DNA of 64,000 bases from Rhodocyclaceae bacterium (GTDB taxonomy: Bacteria > Pseudomonadota > Gammaproteobacteria > Burkholderiales > Rhodocyclaceae): contig JAGTRP010000011.1 in NCBI GenBank assembly GCA_018261935.1, forward strand, positions 1 to 64,000, written 5' to 3'. A program made the position numbers and the translations under genes. The notes under the pieces were generated by a model that ran no database searches, was not told where the DNA came from, and was given only the letters and a program-made list of their open reading frames with translations. This document shows positions 1-8,264 of this stretch, in pieces; the stretch's first letter is position 1, and every line of letters begins with the position of its first letter.

Positions 1-326
1 CCTTCGATCCCGTGGATACCCTTCGGCGGCTCTGTCGAAAAAATCCCTGCCGAAAAAGGACAGGAACGGGGAAAACGGGTTTTTCTACAGCGTCGTTAGT
101 AGATTGGAGCTTATACCGAGGTATCGCTGGAAGCGCTTTGTTAATTGGTAGTCTCTGATGGACGTGTTTGGGGTGCGGGAAGCGTGCAACCGTGATTCCT
201 AAACGTAGTTCGAGTGGGGACTTCCTGGGGAATGAGCAGTGAGTGACAGCTCAAAACTGTGCTTTGTATAAGGACGGGCGGCTTCGTAAGGTTAATTAAA
301 TCAATATGTTATGTGTGTGGGCTCAA
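1..326. mobile_element. probable terminal segment of an integrated element
   Basis: No gene can be recognised here. The stretch is more AT-rich than the rest of the window, especially 240-326, and it ends exactly where the 3' half of a tRNA-Arg begins. I infer that it is the end of an integrative island whose body lies to the left. The first 100 bases are open in more than one frame and could include the last codons of a transposase or other protein, but nothing is identifiable. An imperfect inverted repeat lies within it at 32-90. Confidence 0.5.
32..90. repeat. imperfect inverted repeat near the left edge
   Basis: The arm at 32-47 reads CTGTCGAAAAAATCCC. The arm at 77-90 is the reverse complement of CTGTAGAAAAACCC. 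They match except for one substitution and a short indel and are about 30 bases apart. The motif resembles insertion-sequence ends, but the spacing is far too short for a whole element. It could be a relic junction or a hairpin. Confidence 0.35.
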
Positions 327-371
327 CTACGAACCAAGGGGTAGGGAGTTCGAATCTCTCCGGGCGCGCCA
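327..371 (+). other. 3' half of tRNA-Arg (ACG); attachment site
   Basis: The sequence runs from the anticodon loop (CTACGAA, anticodon ACG) through the 3' anticodon stem, a T-arm (GGGAG, loop TTCGAAT, CTCTC) and the 3' acceptor strand CGGGCGC to GCCA. The matching 5' acceptor (GCGCCCG), D-arm and 5' anticodon stem are absent upstream; 'gctcaa' stands where TTGG should pair. A tRNA 3' half of this kind is the usual product of tyrosine-integrase insertion into a tRNA gene. The terminator directly after it places the chromosomal side on the right. The intact tRNA should lie at the far end of the island. Confidence 0.8.
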
Positions 372-380
372 AAGTACAGA

Positions 381-420
381 AGGCGCTGATTTCGTGAAGA
401 AGTCAGCGCCTTTTTCATTT
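381..420 (+). terminator. intrinsic terminator of the tRNA-Arg gene
   Basis: AGGCGCTGA (381-389) pairs perfectly with TCAGCGCCT (403-411) and is followed by a T-rich tract. It begins ten bases after the CCA end of the tRNA-Arg remnant, so it is the original terminator of that tRNA. Confidence 0.85.
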
Positions 421-630
421 CGGCCGACCGGATCAATCGGAATCCACACCCCCCGCTCTTCCGTGTACCATACGAAGCCATGCGGGCCGGGTATGGGCGA
501 TTATCGCGCCTCCCGGCCTCGGGCCGCTCCAAGGAACCGGCCCAGAATAGTGCACCGGCAGGCCCGCTGCGGCCGCCGTGCAGCATAGGAGCTCCCCGCG
601 ATCGGGTGAGCGAGGAAATCCGGTTATCTG

Positions 631-3600
631 ATGTCTTACATTAAGCGTTTGGGTCGCTGGGCCTTGCGACGGGGCCCAGCGAGTTTATTGTGTTCTGCAG
701 GCTCTCTCGCGTTGGCCGGGCTACTGGTTCTTCCGGGCAACGTCCCCGGCAAGCTGGTTTTCGGGCAAAGCGGCTGGATTCTGGTCGTTGGGTTGGCGGG
801 GGCAGGGCAGGGCTTTGCCTATCGCCCGGCCTTTCCTTTTCGGCTTTCCCGTGTCCTCGGCTGCCTCATGGTCTATTCCGGACTGGTGGCCGGGGAAGCC
901 CTGAACGCCGGTGTTTCCGGCCCGTGGTTGGGAAAGCTGTTGGCCGCAACCCTGAGACTGCCTGCCGGTAGTGCTACGGCAACCCTTGTCCTGGCGGTTG
1001 CCGCACTGGGCATAGGCCTGCCGCTTTGGGGGGGGCGGAAATGGCCGGATCTGCTGGAGAAATGGGGAGAACAGATCGAAGGGGCCGCCTTCGGCGCCTT
1101 GCGCCGGCTTAGGCCTCGGCCGCAGGAGATCAGCCGTGGAGTCCTAGCTGCCCGCGCCACGCGCATGCCGCAGCAGGATTCGTCCGTCCCATCCCTGACC
1201 CCGCAGGAAAGCAAGGCATCTCAGGACTCGTCTTCTTCGGCAGTATCGAGGGAGGCCGATGCGCCGCCGGCCTCTCCGGTCGGCCGCTCTTCCACCGTCT
1301 CGTCCGGGACGGGGGAGGGGCGCGCCTTCGGTGCATCGCCGGAAGATCGGGTGGCCGCCGACCGGGCCTGGATACAGGAGAACCTGGAGCGCCGCTATCG
1401 AGGCCGTGCCCCTAACCTCGCGCCGCCTCGGGGCGGGAAGGCGAGCGAAACGCCGTCGGTCATGATCGATGCCGGGGAAATCCGCCAGCGATTGATGAAA
1501 ATCCATGGAGGGCGCATTCCCGGGGATCCCCGCCGGCATGCGCCCCCGGAATCCCAGTCAACGCGGGCCGTCCCCTTGGCATCTGCGGCTCCTGTCGGAC
1601 CGGCCCCGGCCGGCGCCCACCAGGGCAGGCCGGAAAGGCGTTCCCCCGAGGGAGCAGTGCCTCTATCCGGAAATCCCGTGCCGGATGCCCAGGCCAGCCG
1701 CCTCATTCAAACCATCATTCCCCAAGGAACTGGGAGTGCCGAGTGTCCCGGGGCGCCCCCTCCTGTCCCTGTACCGGCTTTGGATGCCGGGACGTCGGTG
1801 GCGATAATCGCGACAACCCTGCCTACTGCACCGTTGCGCCCTGCTGACCAAGTACCCGAGTCACAGGGTACGGCCCTGGCGCTGGCAAATCCCGGCTTGC
1901 CAGAAGAAGCGACTGTCGCGGTCCCGGAAGAGCCCGAACCGGCTTTACCAGCCCCAGCCCCAGCCCCAGCCCCAGCCCCAGCCCCAGCCCCAGCCCAAGA
2001 AGTCCCCTCCCTGGCCGTCACGGCAAAGGCCCCGGCCTTGCCGCCGCCGCTGACGGAGATCTGCCTTCCGTCCGATCCGGAAAGCAATGAAGTCGAAAGT
2101 CTGGCGCCCTCAGCGGCGTCGGAGCCGGCTTGGGCACCAGCCGCCGCGACCGTCGAAAAGCTGGCACCCGTCCAGGCGGCGCCGGAAGATGGCGATGGCG
2201 CCATCATGGCCAAGCCCATTGACCAGGCCCCTTTTCTGGACAGCCAGGAGCCGGAATACCCGCCAAGCCGCAATGCCTGGGAGGACTATGCCCCGCCCCT
2301 GGACCTGCTGCAGCCTCCGAGTTCCTGCCAGGAGCCCATCAATCAGGAGGAGCTTGCCCGGCAAGGCCGCCTGATCCAGGAGAAGCTGGCGGAATTCAAG
2401 GTGAATGTGCTGGTACAGGATGCCTGTGCCGGCCCGGTCATCACCCGCTATGAAGTGGAACCGGCGGTCGGGGTGCGGGGCAGCCAGGTGGTCAATCTCA
2501 TGAAGGACCTGGCCCGGGCTCTGGGCGTCACCGCCATCCGGGTGGTCGAAACCATCCCCGGCAAGACCTGCATGGGCCTGGAATTGCCCAATCCCCGCCG
2601 ACAGATGATCCAGCTTTCGGAGGTGCTGTCTTCGGAAGTCTTCCAGTGCCATGGCTCCAAGCTGGCCATGGCACTGGGCAAGGACATTACCGGCAATCCG
2701 GTGGTCGCCGACCTGGCCAAGGCGCCCCATATGCTGGTGGCGGGCACCACGGGTTCGGGCAAGTCGGTCGGTGTCAATGCCATGATCCTGTCCCTCCTGT
2801 ACCGGGCGACCCCGGATGAGGTGCGCTTCGTGATGATCGACCCCAAGATGCTGGAACTCTCCGTCTATGACGGCATTCCCCATCTTCTGGCCCCGGTGGT
2901 CACCGACATGAAGCTGGCAGCCAATGCCCTCCACTGGTGCGTGACCGAGATGGAACGCCGCTATCGCCTGATGAGCGCCCTCGGCGTGCGCAACCTGGCG
3001 GGCTACAACCAGAAGGTTGTCCAGGCGCGGCAGGCCGGCCGTCCCCTGCGCGACCCGTTCCCCCTGGTGCCGGAAAGCCCGACACCTCTTGAGCCCTTGC
3101 CCTTCATCGTAGTGGTGGTGGACGAATTCGCTGACCTGATGATGGTTGCCGGCAAGAAAATCGAGGAGCTTATTGCCCGTCTGGCCCAGAAGGCGCGGGC
3201 GGCGGGCATCCATCTCATCCTGGCCACCCAGCGCCCCTCCGTGGATGTCATCACCGGCCTGATCAAGGCCAATATCCCGACACGCATCGCCTTCCAGGTG
3301 TCCTCCAAGGTCGACAGCCGCACCATCCTGGATCAGATGGGGGCGGAAACCCTGCTCGGCCAGGGGGACATGCTCTACCTTCCCCCGGGCACCGGCTATC
3401 CCCAGCGGGTCCATGGCGCCTTCGTGGCGGACGAGGAAGTCCATGCCCTGGCGGAGCACCTGAAGCAGTACGGCGAACCGGACTACGTGGAGGCTGTGCT
3501 CGGCGGTGCCGCCGAAGATGAGTTGGGAGAGTCGGAAGGAACGACGGAGGAACTCGATCCCCTGTACGACCAGGCGGTCGCCATTGTGATCGATTCCCGC

Positions 3601-3744
3601 CGCGCCTCCATTTCCCTGATCCAGCGCCATTTGCGCATCGGCTACAACCGGGCCGCCCGGCTCGTCGAGCAGATGGAGGTGTCCGGGGTCGTGAGCCCCA
3701 TGGAGAGCAACGGCAGCCGGACGGTCCTTGTGCCCGCTTCTTGA
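631..3744 (+). CDS. ftsK: DNA translocase FtsK
   Basis: This is a membrane-anchored hexameric DNA pump that acts at the division septum in chromosome segregation. The N-terminus has several hydrophobic segments (about residues 15-140). A very long Pro/Ala-rich linker (about 150-560) contains an eight-fold Pro-Ala run. The motor domain carries Walker A (GTTGSGKS, about 705-712) and Walker B (VVVVDEF, Asp831). The C-terminal winged-helix gamma domain (about 965-1030) would read KOPS sequences. At 1037 residues it is a long-linker FtsK. No good ribosome binding site precedes the ATG; a GAGGAAA lies about 15 bases upstream, and an in-frame stop at 607-609 limits further extension. The gene stands alone, next to the tRNA-Arg insertion scar. 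Confidence 0.95.
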   Translation: MSYIKRLGRWALRRGPASLLCSAGSLALAGLLVLPGNVPGKLVFGQSGWILVVGLAGAGQGFAYRPAFPFRLSRVLGCLMVYSGLVAGEALNAGVSGPWLGKLLAATLRLPAGSATATLVLAVAALGIGLPLWGGRKWPDLLEKWGEQIEGAAFGALRRLRPRPQEISRGVLAARATRMPQQDSSVPSLTPQESKASQDSSSSAVSREADAPPASPVGRSSTVSSGTGEGRAFGASPEDRVAADRAWIQENLERRYRGRAPNLAPPRGGKASETPSVMIDAGEIRQRLMKIHGGRIPGDPRRHAPPESQSTRAVPLASAAPVGPAPAGAHQGRPERRSPEGAVPLSGNPVPDAQASRLIQTIIPQGTGSAECPGAPPPVPVPALDAGTSVAIIATTLPTAPLRPADQVPESQGTALALANPGLPEEATVAVPEEPEPALPAPAPAPAPAPAPAPAQEVPSLAVTAKAPALPPPLTEICLPSDPESNEVESLAPSAASEPAWAPAAATVEKLAPVQAAPEDGDGAIMAKPIDQAPFLDSQEPEYPPSRNAWEDYAPPLDLLQPPSSCQEPINQEELARQGRLIQEKLAEFKVNVLVQDACAGPVITRYEVEPAVGVRGSQVVNLMKDLARALGVTAIRVVETIPGKTCMGLELPNPRRQMIQLSEVLSSEVFQCHGSKLAMALGKDITGNPVVADLAKAPHMLVAGTTGSGKSVGVNAMILSLLYRATPDEVRFVMIDPKMLELSVYDGIPHLLAPVVTDMKLAANALHWCVTEMERRYRLMSALGVRNLAGYNQKVVQARQAGRPLRDPFPLVPESPTPLEPLPFIVVVVDEFADLMMVAGKKIEELIARLAQKARAAGIHLILATQRPSVDVITGLIKANIPTRIAFQVSSKVDSRTILDQMGAETLLGQGDMLYLPPGTGYPQRVHGAFVADEEVHALAEHLKQYGEPDYVEAVLGGAAEDELGESEGTTEELDPLYDQAVAIVIDSRRASISLIQRHLRIGYNRAARLVEQMEVSGVVSPMESNGSRTVLVPAS
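1948..1995 (+). repeat. hexanucleotide tandem repeat (CCAGCC)x8 in ftsK
   Basis: Eight perfect in-frame copies of CCAGCC encode (Pro-Ala)8 in the FtsK linker. Slippage would change linker length by two residues per unit without a frameshift. Confidence 0.95.
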
Positions 3745-3759
3745 GAGGCCGGGTCGGGG

Positions 3760-3984
3760 TCAGACCCGCCGCTGTCTTGACCAGCGAACCAAGGCGTTCC
3801 GATTGGGCCACGCGCGCCAGAGCAACAGGAAAGCTACGGGCAGCACTGGCAAGACGCCGATATTGATAAGCCAGAGCTTGGCATGTCGGGACGAGTCCAA
3901 CCACGGCATCAAAACGAGAAGGACGACACCGATAGCCCAGTAGCCGAGCAACGCGGCGATCATTTTCTTGTCATCGTTAAACAC
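3760..3984 (-). CDS. small two-segment membrane protein
   Basis: I do not recognise the family. The 74-residue product has two hydrophobic segments (about residues 7-28 and 40-60) joined by a short polar loop, and a basic C-terminus (WSRQRRV), as in a small inner-membrane protein. I chose the GTG at 3984 because GGGAGGA lies about seven bases upstream of it. The next GTG upstream (3999) would place that Shine-Dalgarno sequence inside the coding region. Local G+C is lower than in the neighbours. It is a monocistronic gene convergent with ftsK. Confidence 0.6.
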   Translation of the reverse strand: MFNDDKKMIAALLGYWAIGVVLLVLMPWLDSSRHAKLWLINIGVLPVLPVAFLLLWRAWPNRNALVRWSRQRRV

Positions 3985-4122
3985 AAATTGTCCTCCCACA
4001 ATTCCGGACCGGAGAATAGGAGGAAGGCCCCGCTTGCGGCAGTAGGAAAACTAAGTAATCTCGAGGGGAGAATCTTCTACTTTTGCCGGTCCCGGCCTTT
4101 GAAGCCCCTGGTACTTGGCCGC

Positions 4123-4611
4123 TCAGTTGCACTGCATCATGTTGGCGATCGGTCGGCACACCTTGCCATCGCTACGGATCATCATCGCCCCGCTGCCTTG
4201 GTAGCGAAGCCCCCCGTTATCCCAGCAACCCCCCGGGTCGCAGGAGATGATCGTTGCCGGCGGAGCCGGCGTCGGCGTGCGCTCCGACGGGGCCGGTAAG
4301 CGGCTGACGCGGGTCTCGACCTCGCAGACAGTCAGGGCCTGCTGCCTCTCCGCCAGGTTTTCGGATGCCGCCAGCCTGGCGCATTCCCGCTGCCGGTCGG
4401 CCAGGGCGCCTGTATCCAGGGGCACAGCGGGCCGCCCTTGCACGCTTTCAGGGGCGAGCCGGCTCCCGGTTCTCGGGCGAGGCTGGTACAGTTGCCCGGG
4501 GTTCTTGGCCGTCTCGGCGGTGCGGTCCTGGGGGGCATACTTCTCGGTTCGAGCATAGGAATTCCCGACGGCAATGGCCGACAACAGGATGGCGATAGCG
4601 ATGGGGGCCAT
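4123..4611 (-). CDS. hypothetical exported protein with C-terminal Cys-rich motif
   Basis: The 162-residue protein has an N-terminal signal peptide (hydrophobic residues 2-15, possible cleavage near NSYA). A Pro/Arg-rich middle region with a polar helix follows. The compact C-terminal segment has four cysteines (CDPGGCWDNGG, then VCRPI and MMQCN), which suggests a disulfide-stabilised periplasmic fold. A GGGAG ribosome binding site stands just before the ATG. The family is not recognised. It is monocistronic and divergent from the hybrid kinase at 4829. Confidence 0.65.
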   Translation of the reverse strand: MAPIAIAILLSAIAVGNSYARTEKYAPQDRTAETAKNPGQLYQPRPRTGSRLAPESVQGRPAVPLDTGALADRQRECARLAASENLAERQQALTVCEVETRVSRLPAPSERTPTPAPPATIISCDPGGCWDNGGLRYQGSGAMMIRSDGKVCRPIANMMQCN

Positions 4612-4828
4612 GGCGAACTCCCTTCATGGATTACTGAATTGGGTCCAAACCGGACGATTGGTTCCATCCCAGAGAAAACAGGGAAGCCGCTCAGCCCGTC
4701 GCCGGGGCAGTGCTCCGAAGCTACAGCGGCTGGGCGCTTGTCATATCGGAGGCCAGCTTCTACGATTGCCATTGCAACTAGCCGGGTGCCGGTAAACTGC
4801 CCTTGGTACAGCGACTGCAGGAGTACCC

Positions 4829-7255
4829 ATGAAGCGCTTTTCCAGCCTGCGAGGCCGGGTCTGGCTGTTGGCGGCCCTGGTCACCGGGCCCCTTTTCTTC
4901 TATTCCCTGCTGGTCTATCCGGGCCAGGGGAATTCTCTCTATCGCCCAATCGGGCTGGTGCTACTCGCCGTGGCATCCCTCCTGCTCGCCCGGCTGGCCA
5001 TGGAGCGCCTGTTCTTGCGCTGGACGGAACGGCTGCACGACAACCTGCGCCGCCTCGCTGCCGGCGAACGGGAAATCCGCCTGCAGCCGGAGAGCCCCGT
5101 CTCCGAGTTGCGGGAAATCGACGCCGCCCTGGCTTCCATGGCGGCCAATATGAAGGCCGGCGCCAGTGCCCTGGCGGTCAGCCGGGAGCACCTCGGCCTG
5201 GCCCTGGATGGCGCCGGCCTCGGTGCCTGGGAGTGGCAGCTGGGGAGTGGCTTTCGAGTCTGCGATGGGCGCCTGGCCCGCATGTTCGGCTATGACGCCG
5301 ACGACCTCGTATTCGATGCCGGCCAGTGGGCCGAGACCGTTCATCCGGACGACTGGCGCGTCGTCGAAGCCGCCCTCGACCGCCATTTCAGTGGCCTGGC
5401 GACGCTCTACGAATGCGAGTACCGGGTGCGTCGCCGGGATGGCCGCTGGATCTGGCTGCTGGTCCATGGCCGGGTGGTGGAATGGGACGGTGAGGGAAAG
5501 CCCGTCCGCATGGCCGGGACCGCCCTGGATCTGACCAACCACAAGGCGACGGAGCAGCAGCTGCGGCAACGGACCGAAGAGTTGGTTGCCCTGGTGGAAG
5601 CGATGCCGGCCGTGGTGTACATCGCCCGGGATCCCGAATGCCGGGAAGTCGTCGGCAACCGGGCAGCCAACGAATTCTGCGGTCCGGGAAATGCCTTCCA
5701 TGGCTCGTCCGGCGCCGGTTCTGTTGCCGATATCCGTTATTACCGTCCCGACGGCGAGGCGTATGCGGAAAATGAACTGCCCCTGCAGCGAGCGGTTGCC
5801 GAGAGGCAACGGGTGGAGGGGATCCAGATGGAAGTGCGCTTGCCCGAGGGCCGGAACCGCTGGCTGTTGGGCAATGCCTCTCCCCTTTTCGACGACCAGG
5901 GGGGGGTGCGCGGTGCGCTCGCCGCCTTCGTGGATATCACCCAGCTCAAGACCGCCAAGGACGACCTGCAGCGCCACCGGGGGCACCTTGAGAGCCTGGT
6001 GGCTGAACGGACCTACGAACTGGCGGTGGCCAAGGAGGCGGCGGAAAGGGCCAATCGCACCAAATCCCGCTTTCTCGCCAACGTCTCCCACCAGTTGCGC
6101 ACCCCCCTGAATAGTCTCATGGTCCTCGCCCATGTCCTGGTGGACAACCCTTCCGGCAACCTGACGCCCCAGCAGATCGAATACGCCCGGTTGATCCAGC
6201 TCTCGGGCAGCGACCTGGTGAACCTGATCGACGAGTTGCTCGACCTCACCCGCATCGAGGCCGGCCGCGTCAATATCCAGATCAGGCCGGTGCCTTTCCC
6301 GGACGTCATGCAAAACGTCCGCAGCACCCATCGGCATGTGGCCAAGCAGAAGGGGCTGGATTTCAAGATGGCGATCGATGCCGACGTGCCGGCAGCTATC
6401 GTCACCGACCCGGAGCGCTTGCAGCAATTGCTGCGCAACCTCTTTTCCAATGCCATCAAGTTCACCGCCCAGGGCGAGGTCGCCCTGCGCATCCGGCGGG
6501 CGGTGTCGGGATGGCGCTATGGCAATCCGGCCCTGGCCGACCCCGAATCCGTCATCGCCTTCGACGTCATCGATACCGGCTCCGGCATCGACCCGGTACA
6601 GCAGCACAGGATTCTGGAAATTTTCGGGCAGGCGCCAGCCGGCGGAAAGACGGAAAGAAATGAAGGCAGCGGTCTGGGACTGGCGATTTCCCGCGAAATT
6701 GCCGCCCTGTTGGGCGGGGAACTGGGGCTGACCAGCATCCACGGCCAGGGCAGCACCTTCACCCTTTATCTGCCCCTGGTCTATGCCGGCCCGGTGACGG
6801 CGGCAGGTGGCCGGGAGCCGAAGGCCGCGGCCCCGGCGACCGCCTCCGAAAGCGTTGACTCGGCTTTGGGAGGGAAGACGGTGCTGGTGGTGGACGACGA
6901 TTTGCGCAATCGCTTTGTCCTCGGCACCCTCCTGGAAAGACGGGGGCTGCAGGTGCTCCGCGCCGGCGGCGGCGCGGAGGCCCTCGATATCCTGGCCCAG
7001 GGGGCAGCGGTGGATGCGGTTCTCCTGGATATCAGGATGCCGGGCATGGATGGCTACGAGGCCACCCGGGCCATCCGGGAAAACCTGGGAAGAACGGCCC
7101 TGCCCATCATCGCCCTGACCGCCGATGTCATGACGGGAAGCCGGGAAGCCTGCCTGGCCGCGGGGTGTTCGGACTACCTGACTAAGCCGATCAACCACGC
7201 GGAACTGCTTGCCTGCCTGTGCCGCTGGCTGGAGCGTTCACCGGCCGAAGCCTGA
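4829..7255 (+). CDS. PAS-PAS hybrid sensor histidine kinase
   Basis: This is an inner-membrane hybrid kinase of 808 residues. Two hydrophobic segments lie at about 10-30 and 38-60, followed by a HAMP-like linker (to about 100), a PAS domain with PAC (about 125-235) and a second PAS-like region (about 250-375). A coiled coil leads to the H-box with His421 (SHQLRTPLN). The N box (NLFSNAIKF), G1 (DTGSGID) and G2 (GSGLGLAI) make up the ATPase domain. A receiver follows with phospho-acceptor Asp734 (LLDIRMPGMDG). The residue after the phospho-His is Gln rather than the usual Glu. An AGGAG site precedes the start. There is no separate response regulator beside it, so output partners are unknown. 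Confidence 0.9.
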   Translation: MKRFSSLRGRVWLLAALVTGPLFFYSLLVYPGQGNSLYRPIGLVLLAVASLLLARLAMERLFLRWTERLHDNLRRLAAGEREIRLQPESPVSELREIDAALASMAANMKAGASALAVSREHLGLALDGAGLGAWEWQLGSGFRVCDGRLARMFGYDADDLVFDAGQWAETVHPDDWRVVEAALDRHFSGLATLYECEYRVRRRDGRWIWLLVHGRVVEWDGEGKPVRMAGTALDLTNHKATEQQLRQRTEELVALVEAMPAVVYIARDPECREVVGNRAANEFCGPGNAFHGSSGAGSVADIRYYRPDGEAYAENELPLQRAVAERQRVEGIQMEVRLPEGRNRWLLGNASPLFDDQGGVRGALAAFVDITQLKTAKDDLQRHRGHLESLVAERTYELAVAKEAAERANRTKSRFLANVSHQLRTPLNSLMVLAHVLVDNPSGNLTPQQIEYARLIQLSGSDLVNLIDELLDLTRIEAGRVNIQIRPVPFPDVMQNVRSTHRHVAKQKGLDFKMAIDADVPAAIVTDPERLQQLLRNLFSNAIKFTAQGEVALRIRRAVSGWRYGNPALADPESVIAFDVIDTGSGIDPVQQHRILEIFGQAPAGGKTERNEGSGLGLAISREIAALLGGELGLTSIHGQGSTFTLYLPLVYAGPVTAAGGREPKAAAPATASESVDSALGGKTVLVVDDDLRNRFVLGTLLERRGLQVLRAGGGAEALDILAQGAAVDAVLLDIRMPGMDGYEATRAIRENLGRTALPIIALTADVMTGSREACLAAGCSDYLTKPINHAELLACLCRWLERSPAEA

Positions 7256-7303
7256 TCTTCGCCTCCTGGCTTACCTGAGCCGGATTCCAGGGGCGATGCA
7301 GCC

Positions 7304-7903
7304 TTAGCGCCACCAGACCAGGAAGAAGCTGAGGACGCCGGCCGCTACGATCAGCAGCGAGAACCAGGCAATGACACCGCTCAAGGTGATGAGATTGGCC
7401 ACATAGCTGGCCTTCCGAGAATCCTCTATGCCCAGAAGGGGGCGGACCCCGTGCCGGATGAGGGCCACCGACCCGACCCAGGCCACGGCCAGGATGAGCA
7501 GGTTGGCGCCCAGGCTGGGGATGAAGAGGGCGAAGGGGGCGAGCCACAAGGGGACCGGGGCGATGGCGGCCAGGGCGTAGGCATTCTCATGGGGAACCCG
7601 CAGGTTCTGGCCCTCGACGATCTGCCGGATGACCAGGGCCATGAAGAAGACCATGGCCAGCTCGATGCCGAAAAAGACGAGGCCGTTGACCACCAGGGCG
7701 AGGAAGCCCGGCTCCGGCCGGGCGAGGGCGAAGATGCGCCCGGGATAGACCCGTTGGGCAAACACATACATGACCGGCGGGATGAGGGACAGCGGCACCA
7801 CCAGGGACCTGAACAGTTCTTTCACCGAGGGATGGACGCGGGCGATGTCGGACCAGCCGTCGCGTTCGGAAATGAGCATGCGGGGAAGACTTGCCGGAGA
7901 CAT
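7304..7903 (-). CDS. Yip1-family integral membrane protein
   Basis: The 199-residue protein has about five hydrophobic segments (roughly 35-55, 68-92, 108-130, 135-155 and 172-195). Features include the N-terminal WSDIARVHPSVKELF and the motif NAYALAAIAPVPLWLAP, which match bacterial Yip1-domain (DUF1282-type) membrane proteins. The molecular function is unknown. The start has a good ribosome binding site (GGAGG six bases upstream). It is divergent from the hydrogenase operon. Confidence 0.75.
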   Translation of the reverse strand: MSPASLPRMLISERDGWSDIARVHPSVKELFRSLVVPLSLIPPVMYVFAQRVYPGRIFALARPEPGFLALVVNGLVFFGIELAMVFFMALVIRQIVEGQNLRVPHENAYALAAIAPVPLWLAPFALFIPSLGANLLILAVAWVGSVALIRHGVRPLLGIEDSRKASYVANLITLSGVIAWFSLLIVAAGVLSFFLVWWR

Positions 7904-8160
7904 CGCTAACCTCCTTTGGCAACAATGAAACTTGGCATTGCTGCGCCGAGCAATTTACGTAGTCGATCCAATTGCAATGTTTTGACCTTCCTGTTCCCGA
8001 TAGTTCAAACCCGGTCCTGGGCACCTCTGGAGCAGGCTCCGAACCATGAAAAGCGCCTGATCACTTTGGCCGGTAAGGTGGACGCTGTAGGCCCGCTGCA
8101 GGCTCTCTCGTAGCCCGGAATGTTTTTGCAAGCTATTGAATTTCAATGGATCGATGCCTC
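7904..8160. promoter_or_regulatory. intergenic region upstream of the hyb operon
   Basis: This is the upstream part of a 361-base gap between the Yip1-like gene and hybO; the gap also contains the sigma-54 promoter at 8161. No gene is visible. A perfect 13-base palindrome ATTGAATTTCAAT lies at 8135-8147, about 14 bases upstream of the -24 element. The rest of the stretch is where an NtrC-family activator and IHF would be expected to bind, but I see no clear consensus for either. Confidence 0.5.
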
Positions 8161-8175
8161 TGGCACGGCGCTTGC
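8161..8175 (+). promoter_or_regulatory. sigma-54 (-24/-12) promoter of the hyb operon
   Basis: TGGCAC (8161-8166), five bases, then TTGC (8172-8175) fits the RpoN consensus TGGCAC-N5-TTGC exactly. It lies 89 bases before the hybO start, which predicts a leader of about 75-80 bases. Uptake hydrogenases in several proteobacteria depend on RpoN with an NtrC-type activator such as HoxA or HupR; no such regulator gene is in the window. Confidence 0.85.
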
Positions 8176-8264
8176 GGAATCCGCCAAAACTTTGTCTCGA
8201 ACAAGCGTTTACTCAACCGAGATCAGGGAGCCGAACCGGTCGGCTGCAACCAGAGGGGAAAGAA

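Noticed and set aside
259-588. A 109-codon frame crossing the tRNA-Arg remnant and its terminator.
   Set aside because: A real coding region would not run through a tRNA half and an intrinsic terminator; the product has no recognisable feature.
1948-1995. Tandem repeat considered as a CRISPR-like array.
   Set aside because: The units are six bases without spacers and code for Pro-Ala in FtsK.
2110-3630. A 506-codon minus-strand frame inside ftsK.
   Set aside because: It is the antisense mirror of the FtsK motor domain, with no motif or ribosome binding site.
3748-3770. Hairpin CGGGTC...GACCCG after ftsK as a terminator.
   Set aside because: A short stem with no T-tract follows; it could be a weak terminator, but I cannot support it.
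8136-8264. A 43-residue N-terminal extension of HybO.
   Set aside because: It would run through the sigma-54 promoter and bury the Tat signal. The ATG at 8265 has a good ribosome binding site.
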